NCBI GenBank assembly: GCA_905220665.1
Contig: CAJNAR010000165.1
Coordinates: 1 to 64,000 of the forward strand
DNA length: 64,000 nucleotides
Source of the DNA: Albugo candida
Taxonomy: Eukaryota > Oomycota > Peronosporomycetes > Albuginales > Albuginaceae
Reading direction: 5' to 3'
Shown here one piece after another: positions 38,901-47,070 of this stretch. The stretch's first letter is position 1, and every line of letters begins with the position of its first letter. The translations under genes were made by a program, and so were the position numbers. The notes below the pieces were generated by a model, which ran no database searches, was not told the DNA's origin, and worked only from the letters and a program-made list of their open reading frames with translations.

Positions 38901-41900
38901 TCATATTATTCGACAGCAGCAAACGTATCTACAAACGGAAAAAGAACTGGCTTCTCGGCTATCGCGAGGTCTTTGGGCTGAATTATCGATACGTTTGTAT
39001 CAGGAAATCTGTTCACCGGCTACACCTCATCTTTTTACCTGTTTGATACCAATTTTAGAAGACAAGTCGAAAGTGTTTCTACAAACACAATCACATGATT
39101 TCCTATCCGCTGTTTGTAGCCGTCTCCAGCGACAAATCGTGTTCCGAGAAGATCACGTTGTGATTGCCGGTGAGCCAGCTTCTAGTTTCTACATCATTTG
39201 CTCCGGACAGGTTCAAGCTTTAGAACCAATTTCAAGGAGTTTGTGGCAGCTGTTGACCGAGAAGATGCTTATTGACCTTCGTTATGCTCATATCGAAGGA
39301 GGCGATGAAGTCGAGTACGCCCGAATTGATCCACCGGCTGTATGGAGCGTTGATTGTATTGCAGTTTCCATGACTGAGATCGTCTCTCTCAAACTGTCAG
39401 ACCTCGTCGATATTCTCAGCAACTTTCCAACGATTCGAGCAATTCGGCAGCACCATAATATGATTCTAATGAGACAAGCGAGGAAGGAGCGGGCGTGTGT
39501 TGTCGACAATATCGCTCGATACAAAGTACAAAAAATCTCAGGAATGCTGAATGAGACTACTTTTCCGGTACGAACACGACTCGGAAGCGCCAAGCGACAA
39601 AGTATGCGTAATGGCCCTCGACCAAGCGGTATTTCATTACGACGACTTTCTGTGCTCCCACAAAACTCGATCTGGTCACGTCTTAATAACGTCCTCACCA
39701 ACGTTTTACATGTTCGGAGAAAACTCTTCCGCCCAACAAATCAGTCCATCAACGCGACCAAAGTCTCCAATTTGGAAGCGAGTATGACCTACAATGCGCA
39801 AAGTCGGGCACTTACTATGCATGCTTCAGCTTCCTGGCAACGACAATCGAAAACAGAGCTTCGACGCTCTATATGGGATAGTCTCATTGGAGGTGTGGTG
39901 ATGTACAACATGTACATTGTGGTTCTACGTCTTGTATTCCTTCCCTCACCATCCACCAAAGCGATGATTGCGTTCACATTCTTCGATTATTTGTTTGACG
40001 CGCTTCTCCTTTACGATATATATCTCAGAATGAACGTTTTTCCACCTCGAACGTGGCTTCCTGGAAAGCCGATAACAGTCACTCAAATTCGAAAGTTTTA
40101 TCGTCAGAAATGGTTCACTCTGGACATCCTCGCCAGTATTCCTCTGTATTACATTGGAAGCAATTATGACTTGATGACATGGTTTCGTCTTCCTCGTCTC
40201 TTACGCTCCTTCCAAATTGTTGAAATTACCGAAACACTGCAAACGTTTATCCTTACGCATCTTTACACCTCACGACGCGCGTATTCGCTTTTGTCACTTT
40301 TCAAAGTTTTGGCCATTTTTATCTTCTGCTGCCATTTTGCTGGCTGCATCTTTTACGCGATTGCGAGCTTGGAAATGAACCCTCACGGATGGATTTGGAA
40401 AGATGTCGTCCTGATGGAATCAAACAAGACAGCGGATCTCAGTAAGCCCGTTACTTTCTCCAAGACAACAGCGTATATTCGAGCATTTTACTGGGCGCTC
40501 TCGAGCATTACTGTGATCAATTACGGGGATGTGGTGCCCACTTCGTTTCATGAGACCCTGTGGGCCTGTCTCGTATGTCTATTTGGCTTGTTTGTAATCA
40601 GCAGCATTGAAGGCGAAATTGTCGAGTTTTTCACCAGTATTGATCGCACCTTCTCGACGCATCGACACCATTTAGAGGCTTTTCATGACGTATCTCGTGT
40701 TCGAGGCGTTCATTCAGCCCTACGCAGCAAAGCCGAGCGGTATCTTAAGCTGCAATATGAGATCGAAGAAGGACTTGAACCACACAAACTCTTTAACGAT
40801 CTCATCCCACCGTTAAAAGAACGCATTTTTATGGAGTTGGAGGGCTCGATAATCCGTGTTCTTCCATTATGGCGTGATATTTTGAATCCGATGCAAGTGC
40901 AAGAGCTCTGTGCGGTGTTTGTTGTCCGACTATACCTTCCAAGCGACATAATTATCTATGAACAAAGCGTCGGTAAGACATTACATGTGGTTAAAACCGG
41001 GGTAGCTCGTGTGGTGCATATGGCGACTTCAATGGAGTACACCGTTCTTCGAAGTGGGCAGATGTTTGGCGAGTTATCGTTTTTTATTCCGTCCAGCGAA
41101 CGATTAGCATCTGTTCTCGCCGACACTGTCTGTGAAATCTTGGAGCTTGATCGACCCAATTGGGAAGTATTTGCTACTCGAGTTCGCAATAAAAAAGCGG
41201 TCGAAGAGATTGAAGCTGAAGTACGAAAACTCGAGAAAATCATGAAGAAGCGGAATAGTATTGACGAAATCCCGGAGGAAAGCGTGGTCGAGTCTGGATC
41301 ATTGATTACAAGCAAACTACGGTCGCAATCGTTTACGTTCGGAATGCATGAGAGCAAAATCTCAGCTAAAATTGGGGACAAGGAGAGGAGAAAAAGCGTT
41401 GGATGTAAATCAAACGCACGGGTAGAAAATCGTGCGTCGACAAAGACGTCAGAGACCCCGAAAGGAGTCCGATCCTTTCGAGACCTTATCATCGGTCCTG
41501 TCAAGTCGTCGATCAAATCAAATCGAGCGAGTAAAGCGGCAGGAGAAATTGTCGAAAGCACTGAATTAGCATCGAAAACTTACAATTTCTACTTTTTCTC
41601 CATCAGTGACGACGTTTTTATCGAAACATCTCAATTTCGATACATTTGGGATTGTATCAAATTTGCAATGACGACATACTTTACAATTGCTATTCCGATG
41701 CGAGTGGCTTTCTACGACGATATTATGAACGACAATGGAAATAAAGACTCACACTGGTCGGCTGGATCATTATGGGTCCATTTTGAGCACGTCGTGGACG
41801 CTTTTTTCTGGACAGATATCGTGTTACGACTTGTTTTCTTTCGACCTGTTGTACGTGGTGCAGTTGTTCAAAGTCGTCGAGAGTGTATCCGACATTACTT

Positions 41901-43506
41901 CAAGACTGGCTTTTATCTCGACGTTATTGGATCTACTCCATTCGAGCTCATCACGCATCTTCCGATCAAGTTTTTTCACGATTATCATACATTGAGCGTC
42001 TCACTCTTTCGAATGGAAACACTTGTCCGATGTGCCGAGCTGGAAATGCTGTGGCTTCGTGCAGAGGCGTTTTTGTTCTACAACGCGGGTGAAAAAGAAG
42101 ACGGCAAGCCAAAACCGAAGGGATATCTAACATGGATACGCACATGGCGTCAAACGACAATGTCCGCGGCCAAAGTGGTGTTTATCGCGCTCATTTCATC
42201 GCATTGGATCACTTGCTTGTGGTACGTAATCAGTCACATTCAATGGGATGCGAGACCAGACTCTTTGTCTTGGCTCACGACCTCGTACATGTTGTCACCC
42301 GACTGTGACACAGTTCCTGTCGACTCGATCTCTTTTGTGACGAAATACGTTCGATCTTATCATTACGCGATCGGATCCATTTCGGCAATCTCATACGGAG
42401 ACATTTCAGCACGCAATGTGCCCGAAACAATTGCTCAAATTAGTATCATTTTTCTGGCGATTGTGTTTTTCGGATACATTACGGGAAATTGTCAAAAGAT
42501 TCTCGAGCGAATGTGTTTGGAACGGGTGGAGTATGAAGAGCACATCTTGAGAGTGAAGCAGTTTTCCAAGCTTGTGGGTATGTCGCCGTCCTTTGTCCGG
42601 AAAGTATGTGATCAATTTGCACGGTACCATCAGCCGGTAGCGACAACAGCGCTCGACGCGAGCCCAATCGACTCGGCAGGACCACAGGATGGTGAAAGCA
42701 GTGCTAATTTAGCCGCAAGTGGAAAACTACCGAATAGTTCTATTGAAGGAAGCGCTGTGAATGGCGAGAGGCAAACAGGCACAACGTTTGCGTCGTTCTT
42801 TAGCGCGACTTCCAATTCGTTCATGTCGACGCTGAACACGAGTAGCTCTACCCGGAGAGATATGAGGTGTATGTACCTCCCTCTGAATCCAAAATGGCAT
42901 CTTCGAGCCTTAGATAATCTATCCAGCCAACTCAGAGCTGACATCACAGTATTCATGCGTCGTCAATTGCTGTCAGCGGCAGAGAGACGAATCATGCGTT
43001 CTACAGCCGTGTATAGCTCCTCTCGATCGTCTCCACATCCATTTGAAGGCTTTGATCCCGTTGTCGTTCGTGCTGTTCTTATGCGACTTCATATTGAAGT
43101 GTACGAGAAGAAAGACATCCTTTTCGAACAGGAAGGGCTCGGCAAGTGCATGTATTTCATTGAACGTGGTGTTGTGCTCTTGGAACGTGATCCAACACTG
43201 CATTCGAGTTGGTACAGTCAGCTGGAGAAGGACCGACATGATGAAAGTGGTAAAAATCGGGAAAAAGAACAGAATGTGACAAAAACGATGATCCGAAATG
43301 TAAAGTGTGAAGGCGAATTCTTTGGAGCGGCTTCTTTGTTGGATGGAATTCCTCGCGATGCAACTTGCAGTGCTATCACTCGTATTCGAGTCGCTATCCT
43401 TCGAGACGCCGAGTATCGAGAACTTATCTCACTATTCCCGGAACATGTGCAGCTATTCCGAAGTGTGTGGAATTTTGATGAGGAAATCAGCAAAGATAAG
43501 CATTAG
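35941..43506 (+). CDS. Four-repeat CNBD ion channel (CNGK/tetraKCNG-like), 2,521 aa
   Basis: A single intronless frame encodes four consecutive channel units, each with membrane segments S1-S6, a pore loop and a C-terminal cyclic-nucleotide-binding domain (CNBD). Pore filters are GFAD (348-351), AYGD (912-915), NYGD (1527-1530) and SYGD (2151-2154). Repeats 2 to 4 therefore have a K+-type xYGD filter and repeat 1 deviates. S4 segments with Arg every third residue occur in repeat 2 (R798, R801, R804) and repeat 3 (R1416, R1419, R1422); repeats 1 and 4 have few charges. CNBDs lie near 470-575, 1045-1165, 1650-1750 and 2361-2515. Only the third keeps the phosphate-cassette pair G1710-E1711 and Arg 1721. 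Such single-chain tetra-repeat channels are known as the sperm CNGK channel of sea urchin and fish. A plasma or flagellar membrane K+ conductance is inferred. The first ATG was used; a Ser/Arg-rich tail precedes S1. Confidence 0.95.
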   Translation: MLRSLKPVNEDMKRINSVRMTAKASSRGDPGKTSDMRRASSPTGTSRIKYMFSDLLMIIVDSSFTLYLHAAQLTHYFTIIPVRIGLYYDPGHSSRPLEWSSEVTVFTAFNVIWDTFGFCLFVTHLGCWWKMLRVAHNDTQDSNDAYNDGAHHQRKSIHRASHLNGAHILHRAKWPNSEYVASLFDIETIDTLADGDQPLPSRPLSPKDHFKMLLHAIAIFPVELLVFKSNPNAMHLVRCTKFVCLYLMGPKVLEGIHKRIERWKLVSYIQERVLRVILFRFLIAGLCWIHWTALMYIFIAHLECGKDLDRCDDEGASWALRDQLVHATNVRKYIRVVYWATRTIVTLGFADTTPTTVGETVFVLIMEFAGTFWSAFVIVAWAYLFSSLGNASQTQEIFISHVKEYMDGVPQVLQDRVIAYLQHEWKMSGGLDEDKFLSVITVEKLQSRFHHELKATRLKVLPCFAVETTGFLNELAAEMKFETFAPLDWLFEYPETEQVMYIITYGYVAMLSIPAGWRKQDRKNTTKVYTCIPGDTVGALSLFGPGLFRFAAFAETFVQALRMDTKAFQKVLTACYPDTTLREQRKATVNRAAERTYQDLVARRAKQKHQSGFDKKKNQREAAIMIGFKREAISDVTCYWESQRQREECVSWEWYQVKSKFRWFWNYWRLFCSCYVAFEVIFVLIFCKGDARFKNSAFGELKYAVTVGVELFTMSDIVLRFRYFEDSVAIDQLVSSSTTSSFDAFRTGSMTSSSLFARFQPYALDIVSCLPISLITDLVCGITDRKLSSAQSFIYWFRLLRLLRLWHLPQIIQDVLQNVHSSSQLLFKSFLGVIFYCHFFGCFWYNVGHNSLDVNAIDPITLSRGECLIRAQTNGTCSWTLMDRLEGDHKNSLEHQYLRSLYFTISTLTTVAYGDIVAYSDSETILATIMIFLGGFICFGVTGALTAAAARLASQYRDLLFQDHLRTRFFGKAHISRTLQLEIRQYYHIIRQQQTYLQTEKELASRLSRGLWAELSIRLYQEICSPATPHLFTCLIPILEDKSKVFLQTQSHDFLSAVCSRLQRQIVFREDHVVIAGEPASSFYIICSGQVQALEPISRSLWQLLTEKMLIDLRYAHIEGGDEVEYARIDPPAVWSVDCIAVSMTEIVSLKLSDLVDILSNFPTIRAIRQHHNMILMRQARKERACVVDNIARYKVQKISGMLNETTFPVRTRLGSAKRQSMRNGPRPSGISLRRLSVLPQNSIWSRLNNVLTNVLHVRRKLFRPTNQSINATKVSNLEASMTYNAQSRALTMHASASWQRQSKTELRRSIWDSLIGGVVMYNMYIVVLRLVFLPSPSTKAMIAFTFFDYLFDALLLYDIYLRMNVFPPRTWLPGKPITVTQIRKFYRQKWFTLDILASIPLYYIGSNYDLMTWFRLPRLLRSFQIVEITETLQTFILTHLYTSRRAYSLLSLFKVLAIFIFCCHFAGCIFYAIASLEMNPHGWIWKDVVLMESNKTADLSKPVTFSKTTAYIRAFYWALSSITVINYGDVVPTSFHETLWACLVCLFGLFVISSIEGEIVEFFTSIDRTFSTHRHHLEAFHDVSRVRGVHSALRSKAERYLKLQYEIEEGLEPHKLFNDLIPPLKERIFMELEGSIIRVLPLWRDILNPMQVQELCAVFVVRLYLPSDIIIYEQSVGKTLHVVKTGVARVVHMATSMEYTVLRSGQMFGELSFFIPSSERLASVLADTVCEILELDRPNWEVFATRVRNKKAVEEIEAEVRKLEKIMKKRNSIDEIPEESVVESGSLITSKLRSQSFTFGMHESKISAKIGDKERRKSVGCKSNARVENRASTKTSETPKGVRSFRDLIIGPVKSSIKSNRASKAAGEIVESTELASKTYNFYFFSISDDVFIETSQFRYIWDCIKFAMTTYFTIAIPMRVAFYDDIMNDNGNKDSHWSAGSLWVHFEHVVDAFFWTDIVLRLVFFRPVVRGAVVQSRRECIRHYFKTGFYLDVIGSTPFELITHLPIKFFHDYHTLSVSLFRMETLVRCAELEMLWLRAEAFLFYNAGEKEDGKPKPKGYLTWIRTWRQTTMSAAKVVFIALISSHWITCLWYVISHIQWDARPDSLSWLTTSYMLSPDCDTVPVDSISFVTKYVRSYHYAIGSISAISYGDISARNVPETIAQISIIFLAIVFFGYITGNCQKILERMCLERVEYEEHILRVKQFSKLVGMSPSFVRKVCDQFARYHQPVATTALDASPIDSAGPQDGESSANLAASGKLPNSSIEGSAVNGERQTGTTFASFFSATSNSFMSTLNTSSSTRRDMRCMYLPLNPKWHLRALDNLSSQLRADITVFMRRQLLSAAERRIMRSTAVYSSSRSSPHPFEGFDPVVVRAVLMRLHIEVYEKKDILFEQEGLGKCMYFIERGVVLLERDPTLHSSWYSQLEKDRHDESGKNREKEQNVTKTMIRNVKCEGEFFGAASLLDGIPRDATCSAITRIRVAILRDAEYRELISLFPEHVQLFRSVWNFDEEISKDKH

Positions 43507-43616
43507 AAGCACGTTGTCTCAGTTTTTTTCTCTCGTGAATAGAACGCTGATCAGAATGTGTTGATGGTGGAATAAGTGTTTAGGAAGAGAAAAATGATTC
43601 CAAATATATGCATTTT

Positions 43617-44630
43617 TTATGTCACTGCGAGCTTACGAGCAAATCTTGTGCATGCAATCGCAAGAGCGGTAATGGGAGAAATCGAAGAGGAGTGGTCTAA
43701 TGCAAAGCAGTTCTTACTAATCTTTCCAAAACGGAGATATACTTTATCCTCCTGGCCTTGATCTCCCAATTCCTCCGTGTCCTTCTCTACCATTAATAGA
43801 TTCTTCTTTGAAGCTTTCTTGACTCTCCCATCAAACGCAAGCGTCCACACAAACGCCTGACTATTCCATGCAGGCTTCTTGGATTCCAACACTCGCAAAT
43901 CGTTGCTGCTTGTATCATCAGATCCACAACATCGATACGGCATCCTCGTGCCTGTAGGCTCAGTAGAAGGATCAACATGCTTTTGCACTGTTAACTTGCA
44001 CGAGAAACTCCAAAATGTTTCAATGACAGAAGTATGTTTAAGTGTTTCTGACTGACGTAAGAGCTCCGCTAAGGACTTTGACTTGGCAAAACTCGTTCCG
44101 TATCGAGGAAGATCGGAAGCCGCACGAAGACGCGATCGACATGCAGGAATTGCACAGCGTAGGCGATTGGGTACTTTACCGAGTAGATTCGTGTCGTATT
44201 GCAGCAGTGCAAGTTCGTTCTGTTGATTCCCGTAAAGCGTGAATGTCGTACCGAGAAAATTGGCTTTCATTCGACCCAAGTAAGTCGCACTAATCTCACC
44301 ATGTGGTAGCTCATGAAATCGCCTCAAATGGCTGTCCTGAAGCGTATGGAATACAAATTCACCGGTCATGTCGTTGATACATGAGCTTGCGAGAACAAAC
44401 TCCCCAGCCTCCGTGTAAAAATGGAATGAAGTGACATTGACACCAACAAAACGCTCCACGGAGCCAAGAAGGACGGACTCCTTCCCATCGTCTCCTTGTG
44501 CTTGATAATATCGTTCTTTATGCGCTTGTATATGCCGCTTTGCATCCACAATACGCCTACAGCCATCGGAACCTGACTGAGGCTTTTGATTCATCCGAAA
44601 TTTCCGAAAATTGATAGCCGATTCTGGCAT
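43617..44630 (-). CDS. Tubby-like protein, 337 aa
   Basis: Nearly the whole protein is a Tubby C-terminal domain. Characteristic pieces in order are GEISATYLGRMKANFLGTTF (~111-130), LALLQYDTNLLGKVPNRLR (~139-157), KPAWNSQAFVWTLAFDGRVK (~251-270) and LRFGKISKNCFALDHS with SSISPITALAIACTRFARKL at the end. Tubby domains form a beta barrel around a central helix and bind phosphoinositides at membranes; in animals TULP3 brings membrane proteins into cilia. The start ATG leaves a short basic N-terminus with no signal peptide. The middle (~160-235) is a poorly conserved, Ser-rich insertion. It is convergent with the channel gene, with only ~110 nt between the stops. Intronless. Confidence 0.93.
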   Translation of the reverse strand: MPESAINFRKFRMNQKPQSGSDGCRRIVDAKRHIQAHKERYYQAQGDDGKESVLLGSVERFVGVNVTSFHFYTEAGEFVLASSCINDMTGEFVFHTLQDSHLRRFHELPHGEISATYLGRMKANFLGTTFTLYGNQQNELALLQYDTNLLGKVPNRLRCAIPACRSRLRAASDLPRYGTSFAKSKSLAELLRQSETLKHTSVIETFWSFSCKLTVQKHVDPSTEPTGTRMPYRCCGSDDTSSNDLRVLESKKPAWNSQAFVWTLAFDGRVKKASKKNLLMVEKDTEELGDQGQEDKVYLRFGKISKNCFALDHSSSISPITALAIACTRFARKLAVT

Positions 44631-44755
44631 TATGGCGATGCGTGCGAGTCGATTCCATTGCCAATATTAGTACACAGAAGTAATAATAGAAATGTGCTTC
44701 CTCCACAATCATATTAATAGTTTCTTAACTCAATTGGAACAAGCTTACACTACTT

Positions 44756-45367
44756 TCACGAACTTTTGTTGCAGGTGCACGGGTCACAGGTGCAGTTGGT
44801 ACACGTGCAATTATCGCCACACTTTTTCGCAGCTAGTTTTTGACGAATGTGGGCCAGCTCGACAGCCGAATGAGCCCATTCGGTTCCGTGGTTGCATGCT
44901 TTGCCATTACACGTTCCAGTCTTTTTTGCACATCGTGTTGCTTCTTCTTCGCTCGGGCATGTCAAAAGACCCAATACAACAGGTGTGTTTGTTTTCACGT
45001 TAAGCTTCATTATACCCATAGCGACTGCTTCGCTCACAAATTCATATGCCATCGTGACACCTTTCACCATGCACCCGATGACAATTACAGCATGAAGTGA
45101 GTCTCTGCGCGTCTCAATGAGACGGCTAGCAGCAAATGGCAGTTCGTAAGCCCCAGGGACCTTGATCAGGTCAATGTTAGCTGCGCTGACACCATTAGAC
45201 TCGAGTTCCTTTCGACATGCATCGCTTAATGGATCCACAATGTGATCATACCAATCCGTGGTTATGATTGCGACCCTCAGGTCTTTGGGTGCTTTTAAAG
45301 GTGAACTCAGAATAGGAGGCGCCACAGTTGACGCAGTGGCTGTAGAGGCGGTAGAAGACGTTGCCAT
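44756..45367 (-). CDS. Lumazine synthase-like protein with Cys-rich tail, 203 aa
   Basis: The fold matches 6,7-dimethyl-8-ribityllumazine synthase, which makes the riboflavin precursor. Visible motifs are TTDWYDHIVD near the start of the domain, VPGAYELPFAA (keeping the substrate-binding Glu), GCMVKGVTMAYEFV, VVLGLLTCPSEEEA and CNHGTEWAHSAVELA. The position of the catalytic His (T-x-H-[FY] in bacterial and fungal enzymes) is Ala here (TMAYEF). The last 23 residues form a metallothionein-like tail with seven Cys in 17 residues (CxxxCxCxxCxCxxCxC). The start is the ATG at 45,367; the open frame extends further upstream but without an ATG and overlaps the next gene. It is the last of three tandem paralogues. 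Activity is uncertain. Confidence 0.9.
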   Translation of the reverse strand: MATSSTASTATASTVAPPILSSPLKAPKDLRVAIITTDWYDHIVDPLSDACRKELESNGVSAANIDLIKVPGAYELPFAASRLIETRRDSLHAVIVIGCMVKGVTMAYEFVSEAVAMGIMKLNVKTNTPVVLGLLTCPSEEEATRCAKKTGTCNGKACNHGTEWAHSAVELAHIRQKLAAKKCGDNCTCTNCTCDPCTCNKSS

Positions 45368-45492
45368 GATGCTAGAATTTCTCAAATGGCAGTCATGAGT
45401 CGAGAAGTTGTCCTTGGCACAGTTGTCCGGGACACGTCGACATGTCTCGTGGTACAGCAACTGCAGTGTTATTAACGTTACATCATTCCTTC

Positions 45493-46083
45493 CTACTCCT
45501 TCGTCTTGTCTTGACAATATTGTTGATAGCTGCCCGTTGAAACAGGACACGTGAGCTCCTTCTTTTTCAAATTCGCGTTAAAGTGAGCCATCGCGATGGC
45601 CGAGTGCGCCCACTCGATACCGTGGTTGCATGCGACCACTTTGCCTCCTTCGATGCCCACGCAAGATTTCGCTTGTTCCATGTCGACACAGTCGAGAACG
45701 CCATTCAATACGGGTACTTTGTAATGTACGCTTAGCTTCATCAACGCTCGAGTTACAGCCTCCGCCACAAAGTCAAATGCTAGCGAGCGCCCGCGAATAA
45801 GGCAGCCGATGCAAATGATCGCATCCAGCTGACCTTGTCGAGCTTGAAGCAATTGCTTCAGCACGTACGGCATTTCAAACGGAACATTCACCTGTTCCTC
45901 TTGGATATCTTTGCGAGCTACACCTCGCAAGAGGAGCTCACCTCGGCAGGCACGTACCAGAGCGTCGACAACTTGACCATTTTGACGGCTATAGATTAGT
46001 GCCACACGAAATCCATTACCATCCGGCGTCGACTGTGTTCCCAATAACGATGGGGCTTCTACTTGTGTTGGGCTTGAGATCAT
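45493..46083 (-). CDS. Lumazine synthase-like paralogue 2, 196 aa
   Basis: Second tandem member. It shares with the 44,756 gene a GCLIRGRSLAFDFVAEAV segment (GCMVKGVTMAYEFVSEAV there), VPVLNGVLDC and CNHGIEWAHSAIAMA. Again Ala occupies the catalytic His position (SLAFDF). The usual substrate motif G-[AS]-[FY]-E-[IL]-P is altered to VPFEMP, keeping Glu. The C-terminus is polar and lacks the Cys-rich tail. The start is the first ATG, at 46,083; upstream codons in frame have no ATG. About 125 nt separate it from the next paralogue downstream. A non-catalytic or altered role is inferred from the residue losses. Confidence 0.88.
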   Translation of the reverse strand: MISSPTQVEAPSLLGTQSTPDGNGFRVALIYSRQNGQVVDALVRACRGELLLRGVARKDIQEEQVNVPFEMPYVLKQLLQARQGQLDAIICIGCLIRGRSLAFDFVAEAVTRALMKLSVHYKVPVLNGVLDCVDMEQAKSCVGIEGGKVVACNHGIEWAHSAIAMAHFNANLKKKELTCPVSTGSYQQYCQDKTKE

Positions 46084-46219
46084 TTGATAGTGCTTATGAA
46101 AACTGAGCAAAGTCCGAGGCTTCACAGGTCAATACAGTTGGCAATGTGGGGACATGGCGACGATGAGACAGATATGGCTATTTACATTCACAGACTTGTG
46201 TCATTACCATCTTAACATC

Positions 46220-46732
46220 CTACTCGAATTTCTGAGGGTGGCAGAACAGAATCTTATTCAATAGAGCCATTTTCACAACTCGTGTCGCCACCTCTTCAGC
46301 AAAGAATCCTTCCTCTTTTCCAAGCCCAAATACTTCGAGGGCATCGGTCTCATCATTAGCTGGTAGTACTCCCCAAATGATCGGGACATCCATATCCAGA
46401 CTCGCTTCCATCACCTCGTGCGTTACGGCGTCGTATCGAAAGGGAAGTGAGGGATCTTCAACATTCGGCCTTACCTGTCGGTGCTTTGTCGGAAAAACGC
46501 ATCCAATGCAAATAACTCCGTCAAAAGTATTTGCCTGGTAGCCCTGCTGTATTGCCAGTAAGAACTGATCGGAGTCCTGCAGTAGTAACACGTGAACGTT
46601 CCTGGCTTGCACTTGGTACTTTGCCAACTGATCTTTGCATCGAAGCAGAAGTGCCTCGATCATTGGCTTTGGCTCTTCCATCGCTACAATCAATATCCTC
46701 CCGAGCGGTAGGGACAGCACGGCTTTATTCAT
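46220..46732 (-). CDS. Lumazine synthase-like paralogue 3, strongly diverged, 170 aa
   Basis: Third and most diverged member. The core strand and helix pattern is kept: GRILIVAME near the start, FDGVICIGCVFPTKH, then a ~15-residue insertion, YDAVTHEVMEASLDMDVPII and WGVLPANDETDAL. The substrate motif G-[AS]-[FY]-E is gone (LLLQDSDQFLLA), and no His or Glu of the active site can be matched with confidence. Homology is supported by position in the array and by the ICIGC...VMEASL...VPIIWGVL run. The ATG at 46,732 is the first in frame. The 338 nt between it and the divergent protease-like gene hold no feature I recognise. Confidence 0.75.
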   Translation of the reverse strand: MNKAVLSLPLGRILIVAMEEPKPMIEALLLRCKDQLAKYQVQARNVHVLLLQDSDQFLLAIQQGYQANTFDGVICIGCVFPTKHRQVRPNVEDPSLPFRYDAVTHEVMEASLDMDVPIIWGVLPANDETDALEVFGLGKEEGFFAEEVATRVVKMALLNKILFCHPQKFE

Positions 46733-47070
46733 AGCTACTTGAAATGAGTACGAGAAAGATCAGTACATTAGGCCGTTGGAAACGGCGTCTCTCATGAGAA
46801 TCGCTCAACCGCCAACTGATTTTGCTCGTACAGCTTTTGATAGAGAAGGAGCGCTTCAATAAGAGATGATCCTTCCTGACAGAAGTAGTGAGCAGAAAGA
46901 GTAAAAAGGATTTTTTATTTTTTATCAATTGCGAGCACTATATCGATTCAAGGGATGTTACCCGGGAATCCTGGAATGCTTTGAGCGTAAAGGAAGGACC
47001 AAACAGAGCCCGAGGACATTGAGAGCCTTCCTGGGGCCATAAATAAACTGCAGACTGTTGTATCATTGCC

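Noticed and set aside
40956..41561. 201-codon open frame antisense to the channel
   Set aside because: It mirrors the Ser/Lys-rich linker between CNBD3 and repeat 4, has no motif and conflicts with a clear gene.
45368..45550. N-terminal extension of the first lumazine-synthase-like gene
   Set aside because: The extra frame has no ATG (its first codon is GTG), overlaps the neighbouring gene, and lacks similarity to the family.
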